Positions 45,826 through 56,842 of a DNA stretch of 64,000 nucleotides are shown here, piece after piece. The DNA comes from Jackrogersella multiformis. Taxonomy: Eukaryota; Ascomycota; Sordariomycetes; Xylariales; Hypoxylaceae. Positions within the stretch are counted from its first letter, which is position 1. Every line of letters starts with the position of its first letter. A model generated the notes under the pieces. It saw only the letters and a program-made list of their open reading frames with translations, ran no database searches and had not been told where the DNA came from. A program made the position numbers and the translations under genes. The stretch lies in the NCBI GenBank assembly GCA_902806575.1, contig CADCXD010000010.1:434001-498000 (forward strand), given 5' to 3'.

Positions 45826-46758
45826 CGCATAAGACGGAGGCGATTAGTGAAGTTTAAGAAAGAGAGAGTCTGCCAGTAAATGGTTCAAAGAGCTTGAAAT
45901 TAGTGCAGACATATATCCTCCTAGATTTTCAAGGTTGGTAACACAAATAAGCGCTGAGGCGTAAACACGTATGTGATAACTCAGCCATGTCTTGACTAGA
46001 TAGATAATTGTCAACTAATACCTAAGTGCCAAATGTTCTGAGGTTCGACTCCGCCATCATTGTGGCGGTGGTAAATCAGGATTATGGTCATGGGAATTCT
46101 GCCATAGCTGCCGAATATACCTAGGTGCATAGTAATTGATAAAGTTGAAAGGGTGAAGTCATATTGAATACCTAAGTACCCTAGATAGGTACATGGATCA
46201 CAGATCGATACATAGGCCACTATATACTCAAACTTACCTAATCGGGTCTACAGTGCTCAGATACTTAAGTACCTCTAACTACCTAGGTACCTAGGTACCT
46301 ACCTACCCAGACCTGTCTGCCTTATGAAGCTGTTTGTGTAACATCCATGGATAACATCCTGCACCTCCTCTTCTCCGCATATCGGCAAAATGTGGGGGAT
46401 CTCAGATTCCGGCATGAATGGTGATTGGTCGATTCCCCTCATCTTGGAAATTTTACCATCGCTACCCGTACTACATACACTGCAACCATCAGTCATCCAT
46501 ATTTAATTATATTTACATCCATACGTGGGCAGCTACATCCGGGAATCTTTAACGAGTAACAGCAATTGCGGCCATTGTTGTGATGCCATAAAGCTCTAAC
46601 CCGTCCTCGTTAGTTACGCAAAACATTTCCCCTCGGGCCCGGACCCATCTAAGGCTTAGTCGCAAACTTATAGTTTTTTTTTTCTCAGTTCCCTATCTAA
46701 ATTCTTAGCTCTCATCTTCCTTGACCTCGTCATTTCTAGCTTCGCGTATAATTATCGT
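45826..46758. other. Divergent promoter HET gene/isocitrate dehydrogenase
   Basis: 0.9 kb, no gene. A TACCTAGGTACC array at 46278-46305. T-rich run at 46673-46684 and pyrimidine-rich leader before the dehydrogenase. Confidence 0.5.
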
Positions 46759-48423
46759 ATGCGCAGTGGCGCCCTTACTCCCGTGTCTTCATTCACCATG
46801 AGCGCAGTTTGTACATCCGCAGTCCGATGCATCCGGCCGTCCGCCTTCTCTAGGGCGGCGAGGCCACTGCTCAGATCGTCACCTATCACAGTTAGACCGG
46901 CAGTGCCGGTGGCGCTCTTCCATCAAACCAGATTTAATCTGGATGTCCAGAAGATCAAGGTCAAGAATCCTGTCGTGGAACTTGACGGTGATGAGATGAC
47001 AAGAGTCATCTGGCAGGTCATCAAGGACAAATTCATCTTCCCCTACCTCGACGTCGACTTGAAGTACTACGATCTGGGATTAGAATACCGAGATGAGACC
47101 AACGACAAAGTCACCCTCGACGCTGCTGAGGCTATTAAGAAGTACTCGGTCGGTGTAAAATGCGCCACTATCACTCCGGACGAGGCCCGCGTGAAGGAAT
47201 TCAACCTTAAGCAGAGTAAGCCACGAGCAATGCAGTCTGATATGCATTCCCGTCCCTGCACAGCCCACCAACTCCAAGTCCATCAACTCCAACCCCACAC
47301 TCTAATCCATTCGAATTGGATGTCTCGCCATCTTATAACTGCATTGCCTTAGATTAAGGATATTCAATAAATCTGACTGACACTCGTTTGCCTACACAGT
47401 GTGGCTCTCTCCTAACGGAACCATCCGTAATGCCCTCGGCGGTACCGTCTTCCGTGAACCTATCGTCATTCCCTGTATCCCGAAATTGGTACCTGGGTGG
47501 AAGAAACCCATCATTATTGGTCGTCATGCCTTCGGTGACCAATACCGGGCTAAGGACCGAGTCATTCCAGGACCGGGAAAGCTATCCATGGTTTACACCC
47601 CCAAGGGTGGCAAGCCCGAAGAGATTGAGGTATTCCAGTTCAAGGAGGGTGGCGGCGTCGCACAGACCCAATACAACACCGACGAGAGCATCACGGGTTT
47701 CGCACATGCCAGCTTCAAGCTGGCTCTGGATAAGGTGCTACCCTTATACATGAGCACCAAGAATACCATCCTCAAGAAATACGATGGTAGATTCAAGGAC
47801 ATCTTCCAGGAGCTATACGACACTCAGTACAAGCAGCAATTTGAGGCTAAGAAAATATGGTATGAGCACCGTCTAATCGACGACATGGTTGCGCAGATGA
47901 TCAAGAGCTCAGGCGGATACATCATGGCGCTAAAGAGTAAGTTCTCTACGATATTATATTATGGGAATGGAACCCGAAATCCTAACATTTTACCCTAGAC
48001 TACGACGGCGACGTTCAATCCGACATCGTGGCTCAGGGCTTCGGTTCCCTGGGTCTCATGACCTCAATTCTCATCACTCCCGACGGCAAGACTTTCGAGT
48101 CGGAGGCGGCACACGGCACGGTTACGCGACACTATCGCGAGCACCAGAAGGGTAACGAGACGTCGACGAACCCGATTGCCAGCATCTTCGCGTGGACGCG
48201 AGGCCTCATCCAGCGTGGCAAGCTGGACGATACCCCCGAACTAGTCACCTTCGCCAAGAACCTCGAGAAGGCATGCGTGAACACCGTCCAAATCGACGGC
48301 ATCATGACCAAGGACCTGGCTCTTGCGTGCGGCAAGACAATCCGCGCCGACTACGTCACGACCAACGAGTACCTGGACGCAGTCGAGAAGCGGCTGAAAG
48401 AGACCCTCAACAATACCCCCTGA
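46759..48423 (+). CDS. idp1: NADP-dependent isocitrate dehydrogenase, mitochondrial type
   Basis: Three exons: 46759-47215, 47400-47936 and 47999-48423, giving 472 residues. Introns (184 and 62 nt) use GTAAGC and GTAAGT; the first has a CTGAC branch. The enzyme converts isocitrate to 2-oxoglutarate with NADPH production. The N-terminal 55 residues are Arg/Ser/Ala-rich without acids, a typical mitochondrial presequence. The mature protein starts near IKVKNPVVELDGDEMTRVIW. The isocitrate-binding loop MWLSPNGTIRNALGGTVFRE is formed across intron 1. The metal-binding stretch NYDGDVQSDIVAQGFGSLGL is formed across intron 2. A second Met at 46798 (MSAVCTS) has a better ATG context (CACC before it) and also keeps the presequence; the true start is uncertain. 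No peroxisomal C-terminal tripeptide. Confidence 0.96.
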
Positions 48424-49709
48424 AATAGACCAGAGACACCACGCTCAAAGAGAAGCCCTAGTCCACCTAAGCCAGAAGAAAAACTGGAATATTATTATCC
48501 AGAATTTCGATTTTTCCCTGGTGTGGTGTCTCGTAGATGAATACTTAAGCACTTGTAATCGATGTCGAGGGAGGGAGGGGTCGATATGGGTATCCATCAC
48601 ATATGTCTGCCCACATATACCATACCCTCTTACTAGAGGATATCATCGCGAAGGACTGCGATCCCGCGATTCTGCAATTCTGCATAGCCAGTCCTTGTCT
48701 ATGCTTGCTTGCTGGCTTTCCTAGGCGGGGTGTATCTAGGATCTGTAAATAGGTAGCATGTCAGTGTTAGCATTTGGTGCGTGGAAGAAGCATGGGACGG
48801 ATTGGGAACTCTAGTTAAATTCTAAGGGCTCTGTAATCTAATATCGTCGTTCTTTTTTTGCAGTGTATCAGTGACTTGGTATTATACTGGCATTAAGCTT
48901 AAAATTGTCTATTACCTAGAGGTACCTAAGTAGATAGGTAAAGGGGTTTTTCCCCTTATACCCCTATACCACTATCTGGGTACTTAAGGTAAGACTACAC
49001 TTCGGCATATATCACGTAACACCATTCAATCACATTCAATCACATACCTATATCATACCTAAGTAGCAACTAATAACCAATCAAAAGTGATTCGAATCAT
49101 TTTCACTTATTTTTTAACAATTACCGCCTTTTACATTCTTTCGCCTTGCCGTACAACTGAACCGAGCCGAAGCGTCTATGCATTCCCGAATTCCTGAAGG
49201 CCAGGGGAAACACCGACGTGGCGACCGTAACTCCAGCCAGAGATGGCAACGCAAATAAGCCGGCCCGAGGGTATCATCCGCGACGCCTCTCCTCTTGTCT
49301 CCTTCTCTTTTGTTTCCTCTCCGTTTCCCTCTTCTTCTTTCCGCTACTTGTTTCCTTGCGATGCTTGATGCTTGATGCTCGATGCTCATTGCTCCATCCT
49401 TTCTTTGTAGTTTCGTGCTCTCCGTCTTCATCTCCTCGGCATTAAGTGTCTAAGCTAGGTACCTAGATCGTTGCCGTATGTACACCGCCATCTATACTTG
49501 ATGCTTTGTGCACGGGGTATCCATATATCCACATATCCACATTAGTAGCCCGCCGAGTAGTATGAACAGCCCTATTAACAGCGCGATAACATCCCGCAGC
49601 GTAAACCCCTCATACCCCCCCCCTCGTATTCTTAGGTAGGTGAGTAGGTAGTTTTCCAGGCGACCGCGAACACGCCCCACAAACTCAGCTCAGGCCAGTC
49701 AACCCAGTC
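48424..49709. other. Convergent spacer idp1/arrestin
   Basis: 1.3 kb between converging genes; no gene supported. Contains several TAGGTACC motifs (48920-48950, 49455-49465, 49633-49650). Confidence 0.5.
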
Positions 49710-51305
49710 TCAGCTCTTCTGCGCGGGCATCGTGCTGGGCGCGTTCTCGGCCGTGACGCCGCTATACGCGGGGCGCGCGGCGGGGCCGGCCAGGCGGTCC
49801 GCCATGGCCTCGTCGTAGCTGGGCGGCGCCTCGTCAAACATGGCGTTGGCGTTGGTGCCGAGCTGCGGCGGGTACAGCGGGTCGTGGGCCGGGGGCCGCT
49901 GCGGTTGCTGCTGCGCCGGCTGCTGCTGCTGCGGATGCGAATTGTGCGAGCTCACGCTTGGCCTGAGGGGGAGCTGGGGCGGGCGCTGGGCGCCGGCGTT
50001 GACGTTGATGCTGTGGAGGTTGGTGTTGATGGAGTTGACGAGTTCCGGGGGCGGGGTGATGCCCGATAGGATTTCTACGTTGGAGAGTTTCAGGGGCAGG
50101 GTGATGGTCTGCGGGAGCTGCTTGCCGGGCCCGAGGGATCGGGAGGAGGAGGATGGGGACCCCCAGCTTAGCGTTAGCATCATTTGGATTTCGTAGCGCC
50201 GCGCCAGATTGCATGTCCGGAAGGATGGCGCGACTGTGTTAGGGAGTCGCCGGTCCGTCCAGAGGGAGCGCGGGATCTCGAACTCGGTGTCTACGGGATC
50301 GGTATGAGAGGTGAAAAGCGGGACCGGCGGCGAGAGGTGCGGGATGGAGACGATGGGAAATGTGGTCACCTCGGTGTGTTCGAGGGTTTGGACTCGCACT
50401 TGCGTGTACCCTGTCAGTGCGATCTCGAGAGCCGTTAGATACACCTGCTGCTCGCGCGTCGTCGTCGGCGCGAGCTTCCGGGCGAGTATCCTTATGGGCA
50501 GGGGCTCGTTGCATGTTAAGATGCTGGGGAACGGTATGCGCGCTGACATCTCGATGTTTGGAGGCATCTGGTTCGGGTCGTCGGCGGGGCCGAGCACCGG
50601 CGACTTATTCCCGAAGAACGACGACTTGCGTTGAGAGACTGGCGCGCGAGGGCGGAAGGTAAACGGCCTGCGAGCGAAGGCTTCCTGGGTCGTCTTGGGG
50701 GGCCTCGGTGGCTCAATGGGCAGGAACTTGAAGCCGACCTGGTACCGCCAGTTCTCCTTGAAGAAGCCCGGGCGCTGGATGGTAACCTTGAGGTAGTACC
50801 GGATCTCGGCCTCCTGCGGAAAGCCGGTAAGTGACGGCGGTAGCGTAGCTCTGACGTGCTGTAGCATTAGTTGTTTGGTGCCGTCCATGGTGCGGAAACT
50901 GCTGCTACCGCCGATACCGCCGATGCCCAGAAGTGTACTCATGGCCTTCTCGTCATGACAGATGTTGTTGAGGGGCACCTTGAAGTTGAACTTGAACTCG
51001 TGAAGGCCGGGCTGGAAGGGTATAGAGGCGCCATCGTCGGGGTAGACCTGGAAGACGCGGTACAGGATCTTATGGTTCTCGGTGATAACGTCGCCGCCGA
51101 TAGCCCCGGCGGGAGGGCGCGCTCGGTAATAATCGTCGTGATCACTAGACGGTACTGTTAGAGCGGTGCGCGACTCGCCCTCTAGCTTGACTATCACATT
51201 TCCAATGCTTTCCGGTCGGTGTAGTACTAGGATCACACGACCGCTAATGAAGTCGAGGTTTGTGTAGAACTCGGGTGGGTTGTCGAGAGCTATTCGGATC
51301 GACAT
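49710..51305 (-). CDS. Alpha-arrestin-like ubiquitin-ligase adaptor
   Basis: Single exon, 531 residues from MSIRIALDNPP at 51305; an in-frame Met at 51338 would add 11 residues outside the family. The N-terminal arrestin fold starts with ISGRVILVLHRPESIGNVIV and KLEGESRTAL and continues through FQPGLHEFKFNFKVPLNNIC. The C-terminal arrestin half follows (IPFPSILTCNEPLPIRILAR). The tail is disordered, with His/Gln/Pro-rich repeats, and carries EAPPSYDEAMAD. That PPSY is a PPxY motif, the docking site for WW domains of Rsp5/Nedd4 ligases. Such proteins recruit the ligase to plasma-membrane transporters for endocytosis; the cargo here is unknown. Only one PPxY is evident, near the C-terminus. Confidence 0.87.
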   Translation of the reverse strand: MSIRIALDNPPEFYTNLDFISGRVILVLHRPESIGNVIVKLEGESRTALTVPSSDHDDYYRARPPAGAIGGDVITENHKILYRVFQVYPDDGASIPFQPGLHEFKFNFKVPLNNICHDEKAMSTLLGIGGIGGSSSFRTMDGTKQLMLQHVRATLPPSLTGFPQEAEIRYYLKVTIQRPGFFKENWRYQVGFKFLPIEPPRPPKTTQEAFARRPFTFRPRAPVSQRKSSFFGNKSPVLGPADDPNQMPPNIEMSARIPFPSILTCNEPLPIRILARKLAPTTTREQQVYLTALEIALTGYTQVRVQTLEHTEVTTFPIVSIPHLSPPVPLFTSHTDPVDTEFEIPRSLWTDRRLPNTVAPSFRTCNLARRYEIQMMLTLSWGSPSSSSRSLGPGKQLPQTITLPLKLSNVEILSGITPPPELVNSINTNLHSINVNAGAQRPPQLPLRPSVSSHNSHPQQQQPAQQQPQRPPAHDPLYPPQLGTNANAMFDEAPPSYDEAMADRLAGPAARPAYSGVTAENAPSTMPAQKS

Positions 51306-52649
51306 TGCGGGATTGTGTTCTCTACCGAGATCGTACAATCTCCTTCACGTATTTATATATGTTACACGGGAATATAGAGGTTCTCGAGTTGGTAAGAAAG
51401 TGGCTTGAATTATATTAAGTCTGTGGGAGATGTCGGTGCCCGAAGAGAGTGCAGAGGTGGTGTGAATCGATCAAATGGGCTGAATGGTGAATGCCAATGG
51501 CGAATAGAAACGGTTCGTCAGAGTATTACGAGGCAATTGAGCCATCGCCATTGAATTTAGCTACCCAAAGTATTAACATGGGTAGCTAGGTACCTAGGTA
51601 GGTAAAAGAAGTAAGAACACCTGTTAACGAAGCAAATCGAACTCGGAACTTCAAGCTTTGATGTTGTAAAAGGTAAATTCCATACATCACTCAAACGACT
51701 AAGCAGTTTATCTAGGGCTGAGCCTCTATGCGTCGTCACTGATTGTCATATGTCATTGTGGCTTGGCCCTTGTCAGCTTATCGCTTTCAGCTCATCGGTA
51801 CTCGGCACTATCTGACTACGTACCTAATGTACCCGGACCGGGGTGCTGTGCACAGGTGTGCAGTCATGTTACCATTTGTATAAAGATAATATGTACAAAA
51901 GAAGGTATCCACTTTCCTATATAGGAAACTTTTCACCTAGTAGAAGTACCTACCCCGAGCAGTCCGAGTAGGTAACCCGAGAGAACTTGGACATGAAATT
52001 AACGTTAGGAGGTAGCTACCTAGGTACCATGACAATATACTTACAGTGGGCTAAGACAATATCTTATTCTATAAACGGTTCATCTCTTCCAGCAAATAAT
52101 TTCAACTCAAGAAATTATTTTCATTCAAATGCCCGCAAGCCTACCAATCCGTTATACACTTACATCGGTAGTAATTTCTTAAATTTGATTGTAGATAGGA
52201 GGTAGGTAGTGTCATAAAGAAATATAGCAAATTATTACATTATTAACCCGAATCAAGCACCGCTTATACATCACAGTCAACCAATGAACCTGTAGTAGAA
52301 ACCGATGACCGGTCATGTACGGGTTTGACTATACATTTCCAATCACTTAGAGTTTTCTCCGCATCGGTTATACCCTTCAGACGGTAGTTACTTGTTGGTT
52401 TGTATGTACGATTTGGAGAAACAGCATCGAATTATATAATGGGCCAAAGTCGCAATTGGTGGGAGATATTACCTACTCATGACCACTTCCCCGCCTACGG
52501 TTGGCGGAATCATGCAAACGATATATATTAATTCTATAGAATAAAGCTAGTTTTCTTCGCAAACCACCATCCACAGTATCATAAAGTTAATCTTGGTTTT
52601 TTAGCTTCTAAGTCCTAGTTAATAGCAGTTAAAAGCTCGCGCCTATAGA
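51306..52649. other. Divergent promoter arrestin/class II aldolase
   Basis: 1.3 kb, no gene. TAGGTACCTAGG palindromes at 51583-51604 and 52011-52028; AT-rich leader before the aldolase-family gene. Confidence 0.5.
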
Positions 52650-53729
52650 ATGTCTCCCTCCGCAACAGTCGCCGAGACGGCATCATCCCTTCCCGTCCAG
52701 AAGTCCTCAGGGAATGGGTTTAACGGAACAGAAAAAGTCGACAACCCGCCGCAGGTCCAAGTCGCCGGTACGACCAAAAGTGGGAAGAAGCTAAATATCA
52801 GGAGCTACCCCAAGTTCGAGAACCTGGCAGACGAGAGGCTCTACCGCAAACAGCACCTCGCGGCAGCGTTCAGGGTATTCGCCGACCGTGGCTTCGACGA
52901 GGGTGTGGCGGGCCATATCTCTGTCCGGGATCCCATTCTGACAGACCATTTCTGTGAGTGTAGGTTCGAAGCTGATACTCTTTTGGTCTCTAATAGCTGA
53001 TGTAAGGGCTGAACCCGCTATCGACACACTTCTCGCTTATCAAGGCCTCTGACCTGATCCTCTGCGATGAAGACGGGAATGTGGTCGAAGGAAATGAGCC
53101 CGTGAACGGGGCCGCGTTTGCGATCCACTCGCAAATTCATAAGGCGCGGCCGGACGTGCATGCCGCTTGCCACGCGCACAGCGTTCACGGAAAGGCCTTC
53201 TCGGTCTTTGGCCGCGAGCTCGAGATGATCACCCAAGATGCCTGTCGCTTCTATAAGAGCCACGGTGTGTACCGGGACTTTAGAGGTGTAGTTCTCGACA
53301 GCGAGGAAGGAAGGAGGATCAGCAGGGCGCTTGGAGATGGAAAAGCTGTGATACTTCAGAATCATGGTCTCCTCACCGTCGGTAGCACTGTTGATGAGGC
53401 GGCCTTCTGGTTCATCAGCCTCGAGAGGACCTGCCAAGCCCAGCTACTTGCGGACGCAGCTTCAGCTGCCGGATACAAGAAGATTCTCATCGACGACGAC
53501 GAGGCCGCGTATACGTCTCTTCAAGTCGGAGGGCCAGAGAAGGGATGGTTGGCCTTTCAACCATGTAAGATTCAACTGATTGCTATGTCTTTTTCTTTAC
53601 CACTGAAACCCTTAAATCCGTCCTCCTTTTCTCGCCTTTTCCTATTTCGGTGTTGTATTGAGATGTTTCTGACGCTTGATAGATTACGATGAGCAAGTTG
53701 TAAAAACAAAAGGCGGCTTCTTGAACTAA
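52650..53729 (+). CDS. Class II aldolase/adducin-domain protein
   Basis: Three exons: 52650-52953, 53007-53564 and 53683-53729, giving 302 residues. The fold begins at YRKQHLAAAFRVFADRGFDE then GVAGHISVRDP. Intron 1 (53 nt, GTGAGT, acceptor AAG at 53006) restores DHFWLNPLSTHFSLIKASDL. The zinc ligands are evident in HAACHAHSVHGKAF (His-x-His) and the later NHGLLTVG His. The last exon adds YYDEQVVKTKGGFLN. Family members are metal-dependent sugar-phosphate aldolases, epimerases or the non-catalytic adducin heads. The usual catalytic Glu position is not obvious, so activity is uncertain. This architecture with a disordered 45-residue N-terminus is widespread in filamentous fungi and poorly characterised. 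Confidence 0.88.
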
Positions 53730-54423
53730 TAGTTTGCATGTTTTTTTCCTTCAAAGTACGAACCAGAATACGAAATCGACGTGTCTACCACCTTTACACA
53801 CTGTCAACTTGCTGTAAAAGAGTGGCCGTGGACAAATGTTACCTTAAAAGTTTAACTACCTATATAGTAACATACTTAAATGTTACACATTTCTTGACGT
53901 GTATTGAAACGACACTTAGGAATAGTATACGAGATATATTGTGGCATTTGCCCCCCAATAAATAAGCAGCACCATAATAACACTTAGGTCGACCAACGAT
54001 TTTGTGATCAAAACGTATTTGTACAGTACTTCCTTGTATTATATTGGGTTGTCATTTGAGTCCGCCGATGCTGTATTACGTTGCTTCACGATGGATATTC
54101 CAACGGTTATAAATACACTTTCACTTTCTCATTTTCTAACCATCTATCAAATAGAGAGCAGTAGACACACAGTTCCAGAGACAGAAGTTCAGAACTTGTG
54201 CCATCTAAGTCAAATTACTTCTAATTCCATTCAGAATTCAAAAACTAAGTATCTACACCGTCTTCTCAGGCAACTTCTTCAGCAATACCTATCGTATCCA
54301 CAACCCTCCCTTTTCTTATACTCGAAACACGAATTCTCGATTTATATATACCAACTCCCACCTCCAGTTTTTCGATTTTCCTACTCTACATAGGATCATA
54401 GTTAAGTTCCTACCTACTTCAAA
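53730..54423. other. Spacer between aldolase-family gene and SRR1 gene
   Basis: About 700 AT-rich bases. A 129-residue open frame at 54004-54393 ends just before the next gene and has no domain-like composition; I treat it as leader sequence. Confidence 0.5.
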
Positions 54424-55793
54424 ATGTCAGAAACCCCCAAACCAGAAACCCCCGAGACCCAGGCATTCACGGAGGAGCTCAAAAAGCTCTACGAGGAAGG
54501 CACGCCGTTCTTCACCCGGGCCCGGCTCCTAGCTGCCGCGTACCAGCTTCGTGAGTACGAGCTCGGCAGATGCAAGGAAAACATAGTATTCCTGCACAAC
54601 ATAAAAGGGGAATGCGTCAAGACTAGCCTAGACCCAGACGCGCCGGCGGTTTGGAGCGATAAACGGTGTGATCATGGAGAAAGAAAGTAAGCCTGCGCCG
54701 TCGAGATTTCCTTTCTTTCCCCTTCCTCCTAGGTACACTGAGTTAACATAACCGCACAATAGCAAGGGCCCGTACATATACTACCGGTCGATCCAAGCCA
54801 TGACCTCGCGGCACGACATGGCGCGGTTCGACGCGCGGCACGCGTACCTGCCACTCACCATCATACGCCCGTGCCCAGCCCCAGCCGCCAGCAACAACAA
54901 CGACAAGAACGACGACCACCACCACGGCCACGACCACTCACCCCCCTCGACCTCAGAACCGCCCCTGACTCCCTCCGAGCTCCGCGCGCTCCTAGCCAGC
55001 GACCGGCAGGTCTGGGAGCAAAGCGCCGAATTCCAGGATCTGCAGGAGCACCTAGCGCGATTCAGCAGCGTGCTCTCGCGCGCAACCCACATCGTAGCCT
55101 TCGCGTGCGGGACGCTGGCTTCGGGGCGCGCGCACTGCACGTACTCCACCACGCAGCACGCGCTAGTCCTCAGCCTGCAGCGCACGCTCTCGAAGATGAA
55201 AGCCTCCTCGTCCTCCCCCTCCGCCGCCTCCGCCGCCGGCAACGCCATCCGCAAGTCGCTGCGCCGGGTCCTCGGCAAGAGCAAGAAGGAGTCCGCGGAC
55301 CCGGACCAGAGCGTGCGGTGCTTCGCGCAGGACCCGGCGTACACGGCGGCGGACGAGGCGGCGCTGGCGGGCGAGGGCATCGCCGTGCTGCGCGACCCGC
55401 ACGGGTTCCTGGCCGTGGACGAGCGCGCCGTGGTCGTGTCGATCGACGCCAACGCGCCGGTGCAGCAGATCCTCGCGGACCTCGCGTGCCCCGCGGCCAT
55501 CGTCCAGTTCAGGTACATGGAGAGGTTTAATGGGCTGGAGGCGAAGTTCTGGTGAGTCTGGTTGATTTCTGCTGCTCCTACTGTTACTGTTACTGGTACT
55601 GGTACTGGCACTGGTACTGTTTAGGAATAGGGGTTGTGGGTGAGGCTGGCTAACGGTGCTTGAAACTAGTGCGGATCCGGCGTCCTCGCGGGCGAGGAAG
55701 ATGCTGGAGGAGAAGTATGACATGGTGACTCTCAAGCATAATAAGTTTCTACGAGAAATCGCGTTGTACGTCAGGAAACCCGGCTCGGGATAG
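54424..55793 (+). CDS. SRR1-like domain protein
   Basis: Three exons: 54424-54686, 54763-55551 and 55670-55793, giving 391 residues. Introns (76 and 118 nt) have GTAAGC and GTGAGT donors; the second contains a CTAAC branch and a TACTGG-type repeat. The SRR1 core sits at about residues 185-345: RFSSVLSRATHIVAFACGTL, then QHALVLSLQRTL, CFAQDPAYTAADEAALAGEG, FLAVDERAVVVSIDANAPVQ. This fold family was named for the plant Srr1 circadian/light-signalling gene; in fungi it is a frequent stand-alone domain whose function is unknown. The insert between TLSKMK and RCFAQDP (about 40 residues, Ser/Ala then basic) and the His/Asn-rich linker near residue 135 are probably disordered loops. Confidence 0.85.
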
Positions 55794-56231
55794 GGGTCGG
55801 AAGAGATTCACTCCTTAGTACGGTAGCAACCATTGAGTTAGGTAAGCTTCTTTTAATTTGATTTGCAATACCTATTACCGCTATCCTCTAAAGCCAGCCG
55901 ATTATAGCCGTACCCATTCTCATATTATCATATTACAATAAACACGCTTTCCCCTTTCCCCCTTTCCCCCTTTCCCCCAGGTGCCCCTATTATAACCCAG
56001 CACACCAACGATAAAGAGAATTATAATCAGAAAACTCGCTAACCTCATGGAAAGGACGGATGTAGCCAAGGTTCCCGCGTCTCGATAACAACATCGGCTC
56101 TGTGCATTAGAGCGCCGCTCCGGAAACGAGTGCCGACAAATTAATTATACCCGGTTTCCATCCAACGCCACCATATCTATCTAGCCATGACCATCCCAGC
56201 AGCCGCGCTGACTTTCCATGCACCGTCTGAG
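55794..56231. other. Convergent spacer with C-rich element
   Basis: Lies between two stop codons (SRR1 gene on plus, the Q-rich gene on minus). Holds the C4TTTC5TTTC5TTTC5 element listed next; otherwise AT-rich. Confidence 0.6.
55951..55978 (-). promoter_or_regulatory. Four-tract G-quadruplex-capable element
   Basis: On the plus strand four C tracts of 4-5 are each separated by TTT; the minus strand therefore has G5AAAG5AAAG5AAAG4. This matches the standard G-quadruplex rule with very short loops. It would lie in RNA if the minus-strand gene at 56232-56842 is transcribed past its stop. Folding or function is not shown. Confidence 0.6.
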
Positions 56232-56842
56232 TCACTTGAACCCATCGCCGCAAATTTGTTGCGCCCAGTATACGCAGGCGCCCCATGGCTCCTTGCAGCA
56301 ATTCCCGGTCGCTCCGCCTCGGAGGTCTGCGTCCGGGTTTTGGCCTGCTTGGGTGTTTTGGGTTTGGCCTTGTCTGTGTCCTGGCGCCTGTGCCTGGCTC
56401 TGGCTTTGCGTCTGCCGCTGCCCTTGGGCTTCCCCCTGGGTCGAACCGCGCTCTGCTTCCACTGACGTATCATTTATCACCTCATTTCGAAGTTGTGAGA
56501 TGGGCCTGCGTTGAGGGGCTTGTTCTGTAGATAAGTCCGCCTGGCCGGTGCGGCTTAGACTAGTAAGGGGGATGTCTTGGAAAGCAGTTCCCCCTTGCTG
56601 GCTGCTCCGTGCTTCCCTGTTGCTGCCAGCCTGTGTATCGGGGTAGAACTTATAAGCTGTTGTTCTATCGATGAGATGGTTAGTTACGAGTTTTCATTAG
56701 ATATTCTTCGTTTGGTATTAATAAGGACATACCCGAAGATGACTCTCTTTGATGGTGTCTGAGTGCCATCCCAAATGCCCCGGTCAGCGTCGGCGCTCAT
56801 GGGAGCCTGAGGCTTAGGCTGGTCTTGGACCGGACGATCCAT
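56232..56842 (-). CDS. Unrecognised Q-rich protein with Cys-rich C-terminus
   Basis: Two exons, 56842-56733 and 56664-56232, giving 180 residues. The 68-nt intron has GTATGT, a textbook ACTAAC branch and GATAG, which is the main reason to believe the gene. The N-terminus (MDRPVQDQPKPQAPMSADAD) leads into GIWDGTQTPSKRVIFG joined to TTAYKFYPDTQAGS. The middle is Gln-rich, QGQRQTQSQSQAQAPGHRQG. The protein ends GNCCKEPWGACVYWAQQICG then DGFK, with four cysteines. No known domain; no signal peptide. A Cys-rich tail on a disordered Gln/Pro protein could suggest lipidation or metal binding, but this is guesswork. All three frames on the opposite strand are also open here, so coding evidence rests on the splice signals. 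Confidence 0.6.

Noticed and set aside
46020..46085. Possible tRNA: B-box-like GGTTCGACTCC
   Set aside because: No A box at the right distance and no acceptor stem pairing can be formed.
56177..56530. Several 80-98-residue frames on both strands at the Q-rich gene
   Set aside because: Only one frame is joined by good splice signals to an upstream exon with ATG; the others are overlapping shadows.
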